From Bin5 sp963662575 (GTDB lineage: Bacteria > Chloroflexota > Anaerolineae > Caldilineales > Caldilineaceae), in the NCBI GenBank assembly GCA_963662575.1, contig OY759723.1, positions 5,208,001 through 5,272,000 on the forward strand: 64,000 bases of DNA. The letters are read 5' to 3'. The stretch's first letter is position 1, and each line of letters starts with the position of its first letter. The position numbers and the translations under genes are program-made. Below are positions 54,736-62,942 of this stretch, one piece after another. Under the pieces are notes generated by a model. The model did not search any database, was not told the DNA's origin, and saw only the letters and a list, made by a program, of their open reading frames with translations.

Positions 54736-55216
54736 ATGACAATAGTCGGAACCCATTTTCCGCACGCCCTACTACAGTAGCAAGCTTTATTCTGGAACCA
54801 AGTTACATTTGGCAGAGGTTAGGCCTCGGGCTGGCCCCGAACGTGAAACAGCCGGTCTCTACAAATTGCTCCCCGGCAAACGCAAAACGCAGTCGGCCCT
54901 TTCGCGTCGTTCCTTGGCAGCCCTGTGCCGCTAGGGACGAGTACTTATCTGGGCGGTCGGTCCTGCGGCCCTCCCTTGTGCAAGGGGACACCCCCGCAAC
55001 GCCCCCCTCAAAACCCGCGCCGCAGCCATTCGCCATCTTCGTTGCTTGGCGGATGTGGCGAACACAGCCATATCGAATGCATCTGTATGGTGGCAAGAAC
55101 GCAAAGTTGGTCAATGGGGACGAGGCTTTTGCAACAAAGATACTGCATATGTTATCTGATACATTGGAGCCGTGCCATAGCAAGCCTCCATATCCAGGAC
55201 CTACCAGTTCACCAAA

Positions 55217-55640
55217 CTCTTGTATAACTCTTGTGAACTCTCGTAAACGCTCGTACGAGCGCACTTATGACAAAGAGGACGCCACTATCCTGATATCTTA
55301 GTAAATTCCTGCATATTCTGTCTAAGACAACTCACATAACGCTCGTATAACTCACATGATCTCTCGTAAACGCTCGTACAAGAGCACCTGCGGCAGCGAG
55401 GACGCCACCATCCTGACAATTCAATGAATTCCTGCATATCCTGTTTAAGACAACTCATATAACGCTCGTATTACTCTCGTGATCTCTCGTCAACGCTCGT
55501 ACGAGCGCACCTGTGACAACGAGGACGCCACCATCCTGAGAATCCCAAGAAATCCTGCATGTCCCGATACTGACTACAAACCATACGCTCGTATAACTCT
55601 CGTGATCTCTCATACACTCTCGTACGAGCGCATGTCATGT
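55217..55640. repeat. 123-bp tandem repeat array with phased CTCGT boxes
   Basis: Four units starting at 55217, 55340, 55463 and 55586, exactly 123 bp apart, the last one incomplete. Units differ at roughly a fifth of positions by eye but contain no indels. Each begins with four CTCGT-like boxes 10-11 bp apart (unit 3: cores at 55465, 55476, 55486, 55496) ending in the palindrome CGCTCGTACGAGCG (perfect at 55248-55261 and 55494-55507; degenerate in units 2 and 4). The rest of each unit carries GAGGACGCCACCATCCTGA and CCTGCATAT-type blocks. 123 is 41 codons, but all frames contain stops. Helical phasing plus a palindrome suggests protein binding sites rather than coding. Confidence 0.85.
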
Positions 55641-55829
55641 CATCGTGACATTGGTTCAATATACATCAACTGACGTATGCAACTTCCTTCATTCCCATCG
55701 CTCGAATGCATCCCAACTCGGGATCGTAATTCCTAGGATAGGGGACGTCTCACCCGCACGCGGCGCTGAAGTATGAAGGTGGCTGGAAACTCGGCCCTTT
55801 GGGATATAGACTGCTGGCCTGTCTCAACC

Positions 55830-55858
55830 TTGACAAAGCGGCTTCCTATTGGCATAAT
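55830..55858 (+). promoter_or_regulatory. strong sigma70-type promoter upstream of pseudogene
   Basis: TTGACA (55830-55835), 17-bp spacer, CATAAT (55853-55858). Predicted leader of about 220 bases before the ATG at 56088. It is the original promoter of the broken binding-protein gene. Confidence 0.65.
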
Positions 55859-56087
55859 GCCGGCGTCTGCAAGGACGCTCCATACCAGCGTGCAAGGCAG
55901 CGCGCGAATTTGCTGGAGAGGACGTCCTGATTCCGCTTCCGAATGTCGCCAGGATGCCCAAATTCCACGGGTAGTTAACAATCAATCTGACAGTTGGCTG
56001 GCACAAGTCGGGGCTGTCGCGTCCACTGCCGTCCCCAAAGGCGGCGCAAAAACCTTAGTTCCACCATCTTCAAAAGGAGAGACACAA

Positions 56088-56700
56088 ATGAAGAATTGGC
56101 ATCTCCGTTTCCTAATTTCTGCACTCTTGATGCTATCCGTCATTTTGGGCGCCTGAGCTTGCCAGACAAGAGCTGGCCGACTCAAAGTACGGTGGGCCGG
56201 AAAATCTGCCCACGATCCGCATCACTACCGGTGGCCAGTCGCCCAACTATATCCGCACAGCTGAGATCATGGTTGAGCAGTGGAAGAACAATCTGGGCAT
56301 CACCAACGTGGAAGTTCGCCCCGGTGGGATGGATGTGTGGGGCCAGGACGCCGAGTTGGTCAACGTCCGCCGGCAGAGCTTGGGCGCCATCCTGCCCGAT
56401 CCGCCGAACTTCCTTTCCGGCCACTGGGCCAATTACGGCAACCCTGCCGCAGCGGGCAGCATGGCAGACGACACTGAGCTTGCAGAGATGATTGAGGGGC
56501 TCAAGTCCATGTCGCGTGACGATCCTGAATTCTGTGCTAAGGTGCAAGAGACGGAAGCGCGCATGCTGGGCCACTATCCAATCATTCCGATGATTTGGGA
56601 TCCGTACGGCTATAGTGTCAAGCCGCGCATCAAGAACTTCAGCACAAACGTGGATAACAACTGGGCCACGTTGCTGGATATTTATGTCGCTGAGGAGTAA
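56088..56700 (+). pseudogene. peptide-type binding lipoprotein, internally deleted
   Basis: A complete ribosome site (AAGGAG, nine bases) and ATG begin a 22-residue signal peptide (MKNWHLRFLISALLMLSVIL, then G-A) that stops at TGA (56154-56156), exactly where the lipobox Cys codon should be. From 56155, in the +1 frame, the last 181 codons of a family 5 binding protein follow without interruption (ELARQELADSKYGGPEN ... LLDIYVAEE). They align end to end with the C-terminus of the intact neighbour at 56835, beginning at its residue ~379. About 355 codons (~1.07 kb) are therefore deleted, with the junction in the Cys codon. The post-gene hairpin (56709-56745) survives. The copy is diverged from its neighbour, so it was once an independent gene. 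Confidence 0.9.
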
Positions 56701-56708
56701 TTAGGTAA

Positions 56709-56745
56709 GGGTTGAGAGTCGAGAAGTGCCTCCGATTCTCAGCCC
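56709..56745 (+). terminator. hairpin after pseudogene
   Basis: GGGTTGAGAGTCG pairs with CGATTCTCAGCCC (13 bp including two G-U pairs, 11-base loop), eight bases after the pseudogene's stop. It keeps the binding-protein-then-hairpin layout seen for the other importers. Confidence 0.5.
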
Positions 56746-56834
56746 ACTTAGCTCCCTTCTTTGTAGTTTTACCATCAACAACCGCGCCTCTCGAGCAGAG
56801 GCGCATCAAATGACCAAGACGGAGATTGAAACCC

Positions 56835-58508
56835 ATGAAAAGTAGAACCCGATTGTTCCATGCAGTTGCACTGCTGGTGATCCTCGGCATGGTGCTGTCT
56901 GCTTGCGCAGCACCTGTTGCTCCGGCGGATTCCGGCGGCGCGGCCATGGCAGATGAAGGCGAAGAGATGGCCGGTCGTCCCCTACCGGACGATGCAGCCG
57001 AAGAGCAGGTCATCCGTTACGTGACGCGAGATCTCAGCCGTTTGAACCCGGCTTCTGAGAGTGGTTTTGGCCGCCCTTGGATCTCACATATGTGGATGCC
57101 GTTTTTCCTGCGCGATCGCAACCACAACTTGCAACCCTGGCTGGCCACCGACTGGGAAGTCAACGACGATAACACGGTCTATACAATCCATATCCACCCG
57201 GATGCTGCTTGGTCCGACGGCTCGCCTGTCGTGGCCCAGGAGGCTATAGACTACTGGTCTTGGGCGATCAGCCCGAACTGCATTTCCTGCTGGACCTTCT
57301 TGCGGCTTGGCACTGTCGCGGGCGCACAGGCTGTGATCGACGGTGAAGCCGATACGATCTCGGGTCTGACCGCTCTTGACGACAAGACGCTGCAGATCAC
57401 GCTGGAATCGTCAAACCCGACATTTATCGCCAGCATGGCGCATTACAACACGGGCTTCGTCAAGATGGAGGACGTGACCGCCGATGAATTCGCGGCCGAT
57501 GCCACCACCCGTGTGAACGGCCCGTTCCAGATCGAGGTGTGGGACCTGGATGCCCGCGATTATGTCGTCGTGCAAAACCCCGGCTGGTGGGGTGACACGA
57601 AGCCCTTCATCGAGCGCATTGAAGCCCAATGGTCCAACGATGAGAACATCACTTACATAATGTGGCAGAACGGTGAGGCCGATGTCGCGCACTGGTTCAC
57701 CAACATTCGCGAGCCGCTGCGCGTCGAAAACCCCGACCTGTTCGTGCTTATTCCCTACGCCACCAACTTCTACTTCGCTCTCCACACCAGCAAGCCGCCC
57801 ATGGATGACATCAACGTGCGGCGTGCCTTGCTCCATGCGGTGGACTGGGACCTGGCCATCGGCGCGGCCTACGAGGGTTCTCGTAACGAGCGCATTATGA
57901 AGACCCATCTGACACCCGAACTGCCCTGCTTTGTCGCCGACAACTGGCCCGATTTCGGCTTTGATCCGGAACTGGCGAAGCAGGAATTGGCGGCATCCAA
58001 ATATGGCGGACCGGAAGGCCTGCCCAAGATTCGCATCTCCAGCGGTGGTTCGTCGCCCAATTATCTGCGCACAGCAGAGATTATGGCTGAGCAGTGGAAA
58101 AACGTTCTTGGGATCACCGATGTGGAGATCCGGCCGGGCTGGGGTGATGCCTGGGGCCAGGACGTCGACTTGATCAACGTACAGCGCAACAGCTGGGGCG
58201 CAACTATCCCCGACCCTGCGGCGATGATCAACGGGTTGTGGAAGTATTACGCGGTGCCGCATGAGGTTGGCCTGGACGATGAAGAGCTGGGCGCGATGAT
58301 GGCCGAGCTTTCGTCGCTCGATCCGGCAAGCGCGGAATACTGCGAAAAGGTATCGGCGGCCGAACAGCGTCTTCTCGGCCACTACTACTTCCTACCGATG
58401 ATCTGGGATCTGTACGAGTACGTCGTGCAGCCCTACATCAAGAACTTCGACGCCAACGTCGACAACAACTGGTCGACGCTGCTCGATATCTATGTAGCTG
58501 AACACTAG
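56835..58508 (+). CDS. peptide-type ABC binding lipoprotein (family 5)
   Basis: 557 residues from the ATG at 56835 (GGAG ten bases upstream; an in-frame TTG at 56826 is less likely). Signal helix LFHAVALLVILGMVLSAC with the lipobox, then an APVAPADSGG / MADEGEEMAG linker. Family 5 features: YTIHIHPDAAWSDGSPVVAQ, NGPFQIEVWDLDARDYVVVQ and VRRALLHAVDWDLAIGAAYE. Its C-terminal third is homologous to the adjacent pseudogene, so this locus once had two such receptors side by side. It serves importer 4 (permeases 58596 and 59640). Two Gfo/Idh/MocA genes follow, hinting at a sugar-like rather than peptide substrate. Confidence 0.94.
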   Translation: MKSRTRLFHAVALLVILGMVLSACAAPVAPADSGGAAMADEGEEMAGRPLPDDAAEEQVIRYVTRDLSRLNPASESGFGRPWISHMWMPFFLRDRNHNLQPWLATDWEVNDDNTVYTIHIHPDAAWSDGSPVVAQEAIDYWSWAISPNCISCWTFLRLGTVAGAQAVIDGEADTISGLTALDDKTLQITLESSNPTFIASMAHYNTGFVKMEDVTADEFAADATTRVNGPFQIEVWDLDARDYVVVQNPGWWGDTKPFIERIEAQWSNDENITYIMWQNGEADVAHWFTNIREPLRVENPDLFVLIPYATNFYFALHTSKPPMDDINVRRALLHAVDWDLAIGAAYEGSRNERIMKTHLTPELPCFVADNWPDFGFDPELAKQELAASKYGGPEGLPKIRISSGGSSPNYLRTAEIMAEQWKNVLGITDVEIRPGWGDAWGQDVDLINVQRNSWGATIPDPAAMINGLWKYYAVPHEVGLDDEELGAMMAELSSLDPASAEYCEKVSAAEQRLLGHYYFLPMIWDLYEYVVQPYIKNFDANVDNNWSTLLDIYVAEH

Positions 58509-58519
58509 ACCGATTAGTG

Positions 58520-58557
58520 AGGAGTTGGGGGGAGTCAAAAACTCTCCCCACTCCTCG
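58520..58557 (+). terminator. hairpin after binding-protein gene
   Basis: GAGGAGTTGGGGGGAGT pairs with ACTCTCCCCACTCCTC (about 15 pairs with one bulge, 5-base loop), eleven bases after the stop of the importer 4 binding protein. Very stable; followed by GTCTCTCACTTCTC rather than a T-run. Confidence 0.65.
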
Positions 58558-58595
58558 TCTCTCACTTCTCCGGCGCGTCTTCAAGGACCGTTGAA

Positions 58596-59546
58596 ATGTA
58601 TAAATATACGCTGAAGCGCCTGGCGATTGCGATCCCGACATTTGTTGCAGTCCTCATCATTACTTTCACGCTTACCGTGCTCAGCCCGTTTGACCCGGTG
58701 GCGATGATGATGGCCCAATTTGAGGGTACGCTGGACACGCTGGCCAGAGACGATGTTATTGAAAAGATCCGCGAGCAGTACGGCCTCAACGATTCCTACG
58801 GCGTGCAGTTCACGCGCTGGATTGGGCGGTTGATGCAAGGCGACCTGGGTATTTCGATCAACGGGCAGCGCAACGTGCTGCGCATGATCGTCAAGACCTT
58901 CCCAATCTCCTTCCAGTTGGGTCTGGCAAGTGCAGTAGTAACAACACTGTTGGGCATTCCACTGGGTTGTCTGGCAGCCCTCAAGCAAAATTCATGGATT
59001 GACTATACGATCGTGGGCGGCACGCTTGGTTTTCGAACGGTGCCGGTCTTTGTGCTGGCGCCTTTGCTGCTGATGCTCTTTGTCCTGGTGCTGGATATCA
59101 TGAATGTACCGCGCGGTTGGGACGGCATATTTCAGACCAAAGTGATTCTGCCCGTGTGTATTCTCGCTCTGGGGCCCTTGCCGGTCGTTGTACGCCAGAC
59201 CCGCGCCGCGGTTCTTGAAGTATTCTCCATGGATTACGTACGCACAGCCAAGATGAAGGGCCTGGAGATGTGGCGCATTATCATTCGCCACATCTTGCGC
59301 AACGCCCTGATTCCGGTGGTAACAACCTTGGGCTTCATCGCCGAGGGACTGATCGTAGGCAGTATTTTCCTGGACAGCATCTTTGCCATTCCCGGATTCG
59401 GCGGAGTAGCGGAGTCAGCCTTTCGCGGTTTCGATTACCCAGTGATCATGGGTGTCACCATGGTTAGCGCCGTCTTGATCATTCTAACCAACTTGCTCGT
59501 CGATCTGATCTACCCGTTCCTGGATCCGCGCATCAAGTTTGAGTGA
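58596..59546 (+). CDS. peptide-type ABC permease, DppB-like
   Basis: 316 residues. First helix at 9-30 (AIAIPTFVAVLIITFTLTVL), DppB segment GVQFTRWIGRLMQGDLGISI, coupling loop DYVRTAKMKGLEMWRIIIRH near 211. AAGGACC lies eight bases upstream. By motif it is closest to the DppB-like protein of importer 1 (both have the ~MNVPRGWDGIF / MKTTPYGWDGLF periplasmic segment). It pairs with the DppC-like gene 93 bp downstream. Confidence 0.95.
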   Translation: MYKYTLKRLAIAIPTFVAVLIITFTLTVLSPFDPVAMMMAQFEGTLDTLARDDVIEKIREQYGLNDSYGVQFTRWIGRLMQGDLGISINGQRNVLRMIVKTFPISFQLGLASAVVTTLLGIPLGCLAALKQNSWIDYTIVGGTLGFRTVPVFVLAPLLLMLFVLVLDIMNVPRGWDGIFQTKVILPVCILALGPLPVVVRQTRAAVLEVFSMDYVRTAKMKGLEMWRIIIRHILRNALIPVVTTLGFIAEGLIVGSIFLDSIFAIPGFGGVAESAFRGFDYPVIMGVTMVSAVLIILTNLLVDLIYPFLDPRIKFE

Positions 59547-59639
59547 GCTGAGCCCCCGCCGCAGCTCTGGGCCGCGCACTGTCTGGAGCGTAGCCGTGGG
59601 GAATTACTGTAAGATATTTTTTGTCAGGGAAGTCGGTAA

Positions 59640-60632
59640 ATGAGCGAAAGCAGCGACCAGAGTTCGGCCAATAATCTGAGCGAGGAACTGATCGCCGAGG
59701 ATGCTTTGAAAGCTCGATCGCTTTGGCAGGATGCGGTAAGCCGGCTGCTCGCGAATCGGCTCTCAATCATCGGGCTGGTCATTACAACCCTCCTGCTGGT
59801 GGCGGCCATCTTTGGACCTTACATTGCGCCCTATTCTTATACGGAGCAGGATCTTCTTAACGTTGCAAAGATGCCCAGTGCCGACCATTGGCTGGGAACC
59901 GATGAGATAGGCAGAGATCTTTTCAGCCGGGTGATATGGGGAGCCCGTACCGCCACTTTGGTCGCAATTTTCACTACCGTCATCAGCGTGATAATCGGAG
60001 TTATACTCGGTGCAGTGGCAGGCTATGGAGGCGCGCTGGCCGACAGCATCACGGGTCGCGTCATCGACGTTGTGATGTCGGTGCCCAGTCTGCTGTTGGC
60101 GGCTTTGATCGCGGTCTCTATCAAGCAGCCGATTGTTTCGTGGGCCAAAGAAATCTACGAAAACAGTGGGTTCCCCTTGTTCGCGGACACGACGTGGCTC
60201 GATCTGCTGGTTGTGTTCGGGGGCTTGGCATTTGTGTCGTGGCCGGGCTACGCCCGACTGATCCGGGGCCAGATCTTCTCTCTGCGCGAGGAACAGTACA
60301 TCGAAGCGGCCAAGTCAGTGGGCGTGTCGGAAGTCAAGATAGCGTTGCGACACCTTTTGCCCAATGCCATTGGACCAGTAATCGTCACTCTTACCTTCAG
60401 TTTTTCCAGCGCGATGGTGTTGGAATCTTCGCTAAGCTATCTGGGCATCGGCGTTCTGCCGCCGCAGGCCAGCTGGGGTAATATGATCGCATCCAACATC
60501 GGCAGCTGGTCCTATCGCCCCTGGCTGGTAGCTGTGCCGTCATTGACCCTGGCGATCGTCACGCTGGGCATCAACTTCCTGGGCGACGGTCTGAACGACG
60601 CCCTCAATCCCCGCTCGAAACGCTCGATCTGA
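59640..60632 (+). CDS. peptide-type ABC permease, DppC-like
   Basis: 330 residues. Polar N-terminus (~40 residues), hallmark HWLGTDEIGRDLFSRVIWGA near 81, coupling loop QYIEAAKSVGVSEVKIALRH near 220. It contains the extra periplasmic segment (IVSWAKEIYENSGFPLFADT) also seen in the DppC-like protein at 24559, so importer 4 and importer 1 are sisters and their ATPases may be interchangeable. No ATPase gene follows. Confidence 0.95.
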   Translation: MSESSDQSSANNLSEELIAEDALKARSLWQDAVSRLLANRLSIIGLVITTLLLVAAIFGPYIAPYSYTEQDLLNVAKMPSADHWLGTDEIGRDLFSRVIWGARTATLVAIFTTVISVIIGVILGAVAGYGGALADSITGRVIDVVMSVPSLLLAALIAVSIKQPIVSWAKEIYENSGFPLFADTTWLDLLVVFGGLAFVSWPGYARLIRGQIFSLREEQYIEAAKSVGVSEVKIALRHLLPNAIGPVIVTLTFSFSSAMVLESSLSYLGIGVLPPQASWGNMIASNIGSWSYRPWLVAVPSLTLAIVTLGINFLGDGLNDALNPRSKRSI

Positions 60633-60781
60633 CCGGCGTTTTACTATCTCAAGACAATGCGCAGGCGGTCGGGCGACTACGGTAGAACTACCTCCACGCC
60701 AATTGCTGCCAAACGCCTGAACACCAGGGCCGGGGGATCTCCCCGGCGAAATGCAACGTCACAGCACGACAAGGAGTTACC

Positions 60782-61810
60782 ATGTCAGAAGAAAAGCTGC
60801 GCGCGGCCGTTATCGGCGGCGGACTGGGCGGTTCCCATGGCTATGCCTATGCACGTGCGCCGGAGTATGAGTTGGTGGCCATCTGCGACCTTATGCCCGA
60901 GGTGTTCCCGCGCTTCTATGAGCGTGCGGAGATTCCCCCCGGCAGCATCAACCAGTACACCGACTATCACGAGATGTTCGAGAAGGAAGGCCTCGACGTA
61001 GTCTCGGTGGCAACGCCTGACCACCTGCACACAGACCCGGTTTGCGACGCTTCAAACGCCGGCATCCGCGGCGTCATCTGCGAGAAGCCGTTGACGACGA
61101 CAATCAAGGACGCCGACCGCATCATCGAAACGATCGAGGCCAATGGCACAAAGATGTCGGTGGACCACACGCGCAGTTGGATTCCCTCATACCAAGGCGT
61201 CAAGAAAGCAGTATGGGACGGTGAGATCGGCGGGCTGACGCGGATCGTGGCTCACATGGGCGGTCGCCGCTCCATGCTCTTCCGCAACGGCACGCACTTG
61301 ATCGACGGTGTCTGCTTCTTTGCCAACGCTTCGCCGGTCTGGGTTATCGCCGCTCATGAACAGGGCTTTGAGGACTACGGCCCGGTCTACGATGGCAAGG
61401 GCGGCAAGGATCCGCAATACGATCCGGGCTCGACCATCATCATCGAGTTTGCAAATGGCGTGCGCGGCATCGTCAACAGCGCCAAGCTGACTCCTCAGCT
61501 TTTCGAGTACGATTTACAGGGACCGAACGGACGCTATTGGCTCACCGACAAGCATTGCACGGCCTGGAAGACGGAGCAGAAAGAGGGTACCCCTGTTCAG
61601 GTACCACCGCCAGAAGGACGGAGCTACATCGATCCTTTCGGCGAAAACCTGATCCCTGCGGTCCAGGAGATGGCCAATATGGTTTTGCATGATGCGCCCA
61701 GCAGTTCCTCTCCCTACAGAGGCAGGGAGTCGCTGGAGATCATGCTGGCGGCTCTGATCTCACAGACAAAGGGCAGCGCGAAGGTCGATTTGCCGCTTCC
61801 ACGCGAATGA
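60782..61810 (+). CDS. Gfo/Idh/MocA-family oxidoreductase
   Basis: 342 residues, AAGGAG six bases before the ATG. N-terminal Rossmann motif AAVIGGGLGGSHGYAYARAP, the conserved EKPL (VICEKPLTTT) near 100, and the substrate-side RNGTHLIDGVCFF with the catalytic-type His and Asp. It shares the YTDYHEM and LD-V-V-S-V-A-T-P signature with the enzyme at 11021. The stop codon nearly touches the next oxidoreductase gene. Probably one of two successive NAD(P)-dependent steps on a sugar or inositol-like compound imported by the permeases upstream. Confidence 0.9.
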   Translation: MSEEKLRAAVIGGGLGGSHGYAYARAPEYELVAICDLMPEVFPRFYERAEIPPGSINQYTDYHEMFEKEGLDVVSVATPDHLHTDPVCDASNAGIRGVICEKPLTTTIKDADRIIETIEANGTKMSVDHTRSWIPSYQGVKKAVWDGEIGGLTRIVAHMGGRRSMLFRNGTHLIDGVCFFANASPVWVIAAHEQGFEDYGPVYDGKGGKDPQYDPGSTIIIEFANGVRGIVNSAKLTPQLFEYDLQGPNGRYWLTDKHCTAWKTEQKEGTPVQVPPPEGRSYIDPFGENLIPAVQEMANMVLHDAPSSSSPYRGRESLEIMLAALISQTKGSAKVDLPLPRE

Positions 61811-61821
61811 GGTTTAGCACG

Positions 61822-62922
61822 ATGTCAAAAGACAGACAGTTGGTCATTGGCGCTATATCGTCCCACGGACATGAACTCGGTCACGTCAGTGTACTGGATC
61901 AGTTGGACGAGGTAGGGTCGATTCACGTCTGCGCCGCCTCGGACCTGGTCAACGTAGAGGACCTGGCGGGCGAGTCGGCGCGGGTGGTCGGCAAGTATAA
62001 CAGCGTAGACGCGCTGCTGGAACGCACCGACCTTGACGCGGTGATTATGTGTGCCCGCCCCGATCATGCGCCCGCCATCATGGAAAAGGTCGTAAGCGCA
62101 GGGTTGCCGGTCCTCTTCGACAAGCCGGCGGCTACTCGTTCGGCAGATCTGCGGCGGGTGGCGGAGGATGCCAAGCGAAAAGGGATAACGGCCGGGGCCA
62201 TGCTCCAGTGGCGCTACCATCCAATGACTATCAGTCTGAAGAGGGCATTGGCGGATGGTGCGCTTGGTGATGTGATGACCATTGAGGGCAAAATTCTGAA
62301 CGGCCTTCTGCGATACCGGGATACGTCCACGTATCTCTTTGAACCCGAAACGGCCGGTCACGGCATCCTATCCTGGCTGGGCTGTCACTGCATGGACCTT
62401 GTGATTTACTTGATGCAGGAGCGGGTGGTGGAGGTGATGGCGATGGTGGGAAACCTGAACCCGGAGAAAGTCAAGGTCGAGGACACCGGATTTCTCATAC
62501 TCAAGTTTGAGAGCGGCCGGATGGGCACGTTCCAGGCGGGCTACCACTTACAGGGCGGCAAAGCCACATACGACTTCTACATCGGCATGCGCGGGACGGA
62601 GGGGTTCGCGGTCTTGCCGCTACTCGAGCCCCAGGAGGAAACGTCCGGAGGGAGCGAAGTCGAGCACACGTCAACCTATACACTGTCCAGTGAAGCGCGG
62701 GGCTGGAATACGGGCGGCGTCCGCCGGGAACGCTTCGCAATACCGCATGCGCCGGGCTACGGAGGCGTCATGGCGGAAGAGCTATACCGCGATTTCTTTG
62801 ATGCTGCCCAGAGCGGCGCGCCGGCGCCGGCGCCGATCGAAGATTCGGTACATTTGCTGGAGATCGTCGAGGCGGCCAAGGAGTCTGCAGCTACGGGCCG
62901 CGCCGTGGGCATTGACGTGTGA
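61822..62922 (+). CDS. Gfo/Idh/MocA-family oxidoreductase
   Basis: 366 residues from the ATG at 61822, which has GAGG nine bases upstream; an ATG at 61807 overlapping the previous stop (ATGA) has no ribosome site. N-terminal segment QLVIGAISSHGHELGHVSVL, the cofactor-side motif as FDKPA (VLFDKPAATR) instead of EKP, and HGILSWLGCHCMDLVIYLMQ with the substrate-side His/Asp. Clearly different from the enzyme at 60782, so the pair is not a tandem duplication. It is followed 20 bp later by a jelly-roll-like protein. Confidence 0.88.
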   Translation: MSKDRQLVIGAISSHGHELGHVSVLDQLDEVGSIHVCAASDLVNVEDLAGESARVVGKYNSVDALLERTDLDAVIMCARPDHAPAIMEKVVSAGLPVLFDKPAATRSADLRRVAEDAKRKGITAGAMLQWRYHPMTISLKRALADGALGDVMTIEGKILNGLLRYRDTSTYLFEPETAGHGILSWLGCHCMDLVIYLMQERVVEVMAMVGNLNPEKVKVEDTGFLILKFESGRMGTFQAGYHLQGGKATYDFYIGMRGTEGFAVLPLLEPQEETSGGSEVEHTSTYTLSSEARGWNTGGVRRERFAIPHAPGYGGVMAEELYRDFFDAAQSGAPAPAPIEDSVHLLEIVEAAKESAATGRAVGIDV

Positions 62923-62942
62923 CAGATGAGGGAAAGAACGCG

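Larger units (their letters stand above)
54673..56087. other. 1.4-kb gene-poor interval
   Basis: No protein I would call a gene. Frames on either strand (for example a 153-codon frame at 54803-55264 minus and a 152-codon frame at 54843-55301 plus) overlap each other, lack ribosome sites and look like translated non-coding DNA. It contains, in order, a strong promoter (54707-54735), an unexplained GC-rich stretch (~54780-55060) with small hairpins (CCCTTG-TG-CAAGGG among them), four 123-bp tandem repeats (55217-55640), and a second strong promoter (55830-55858) serving the pseudogene. Confidence 0.7.

Noticed and set aside
54803..55301. Overlapping frames of ~150 codons on both strands
   Set aside because: No ribosome site, atypical composition, mutual overlap and partial origin in the repeat array; more likely non-coding.
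55217..55640. CRISPR array
   Set aside because: Repeat period is 123 bp with the whole unit repeated, including the parts between boxes; there are no short identical repeats with unique spacers, and no cas genes nearby.
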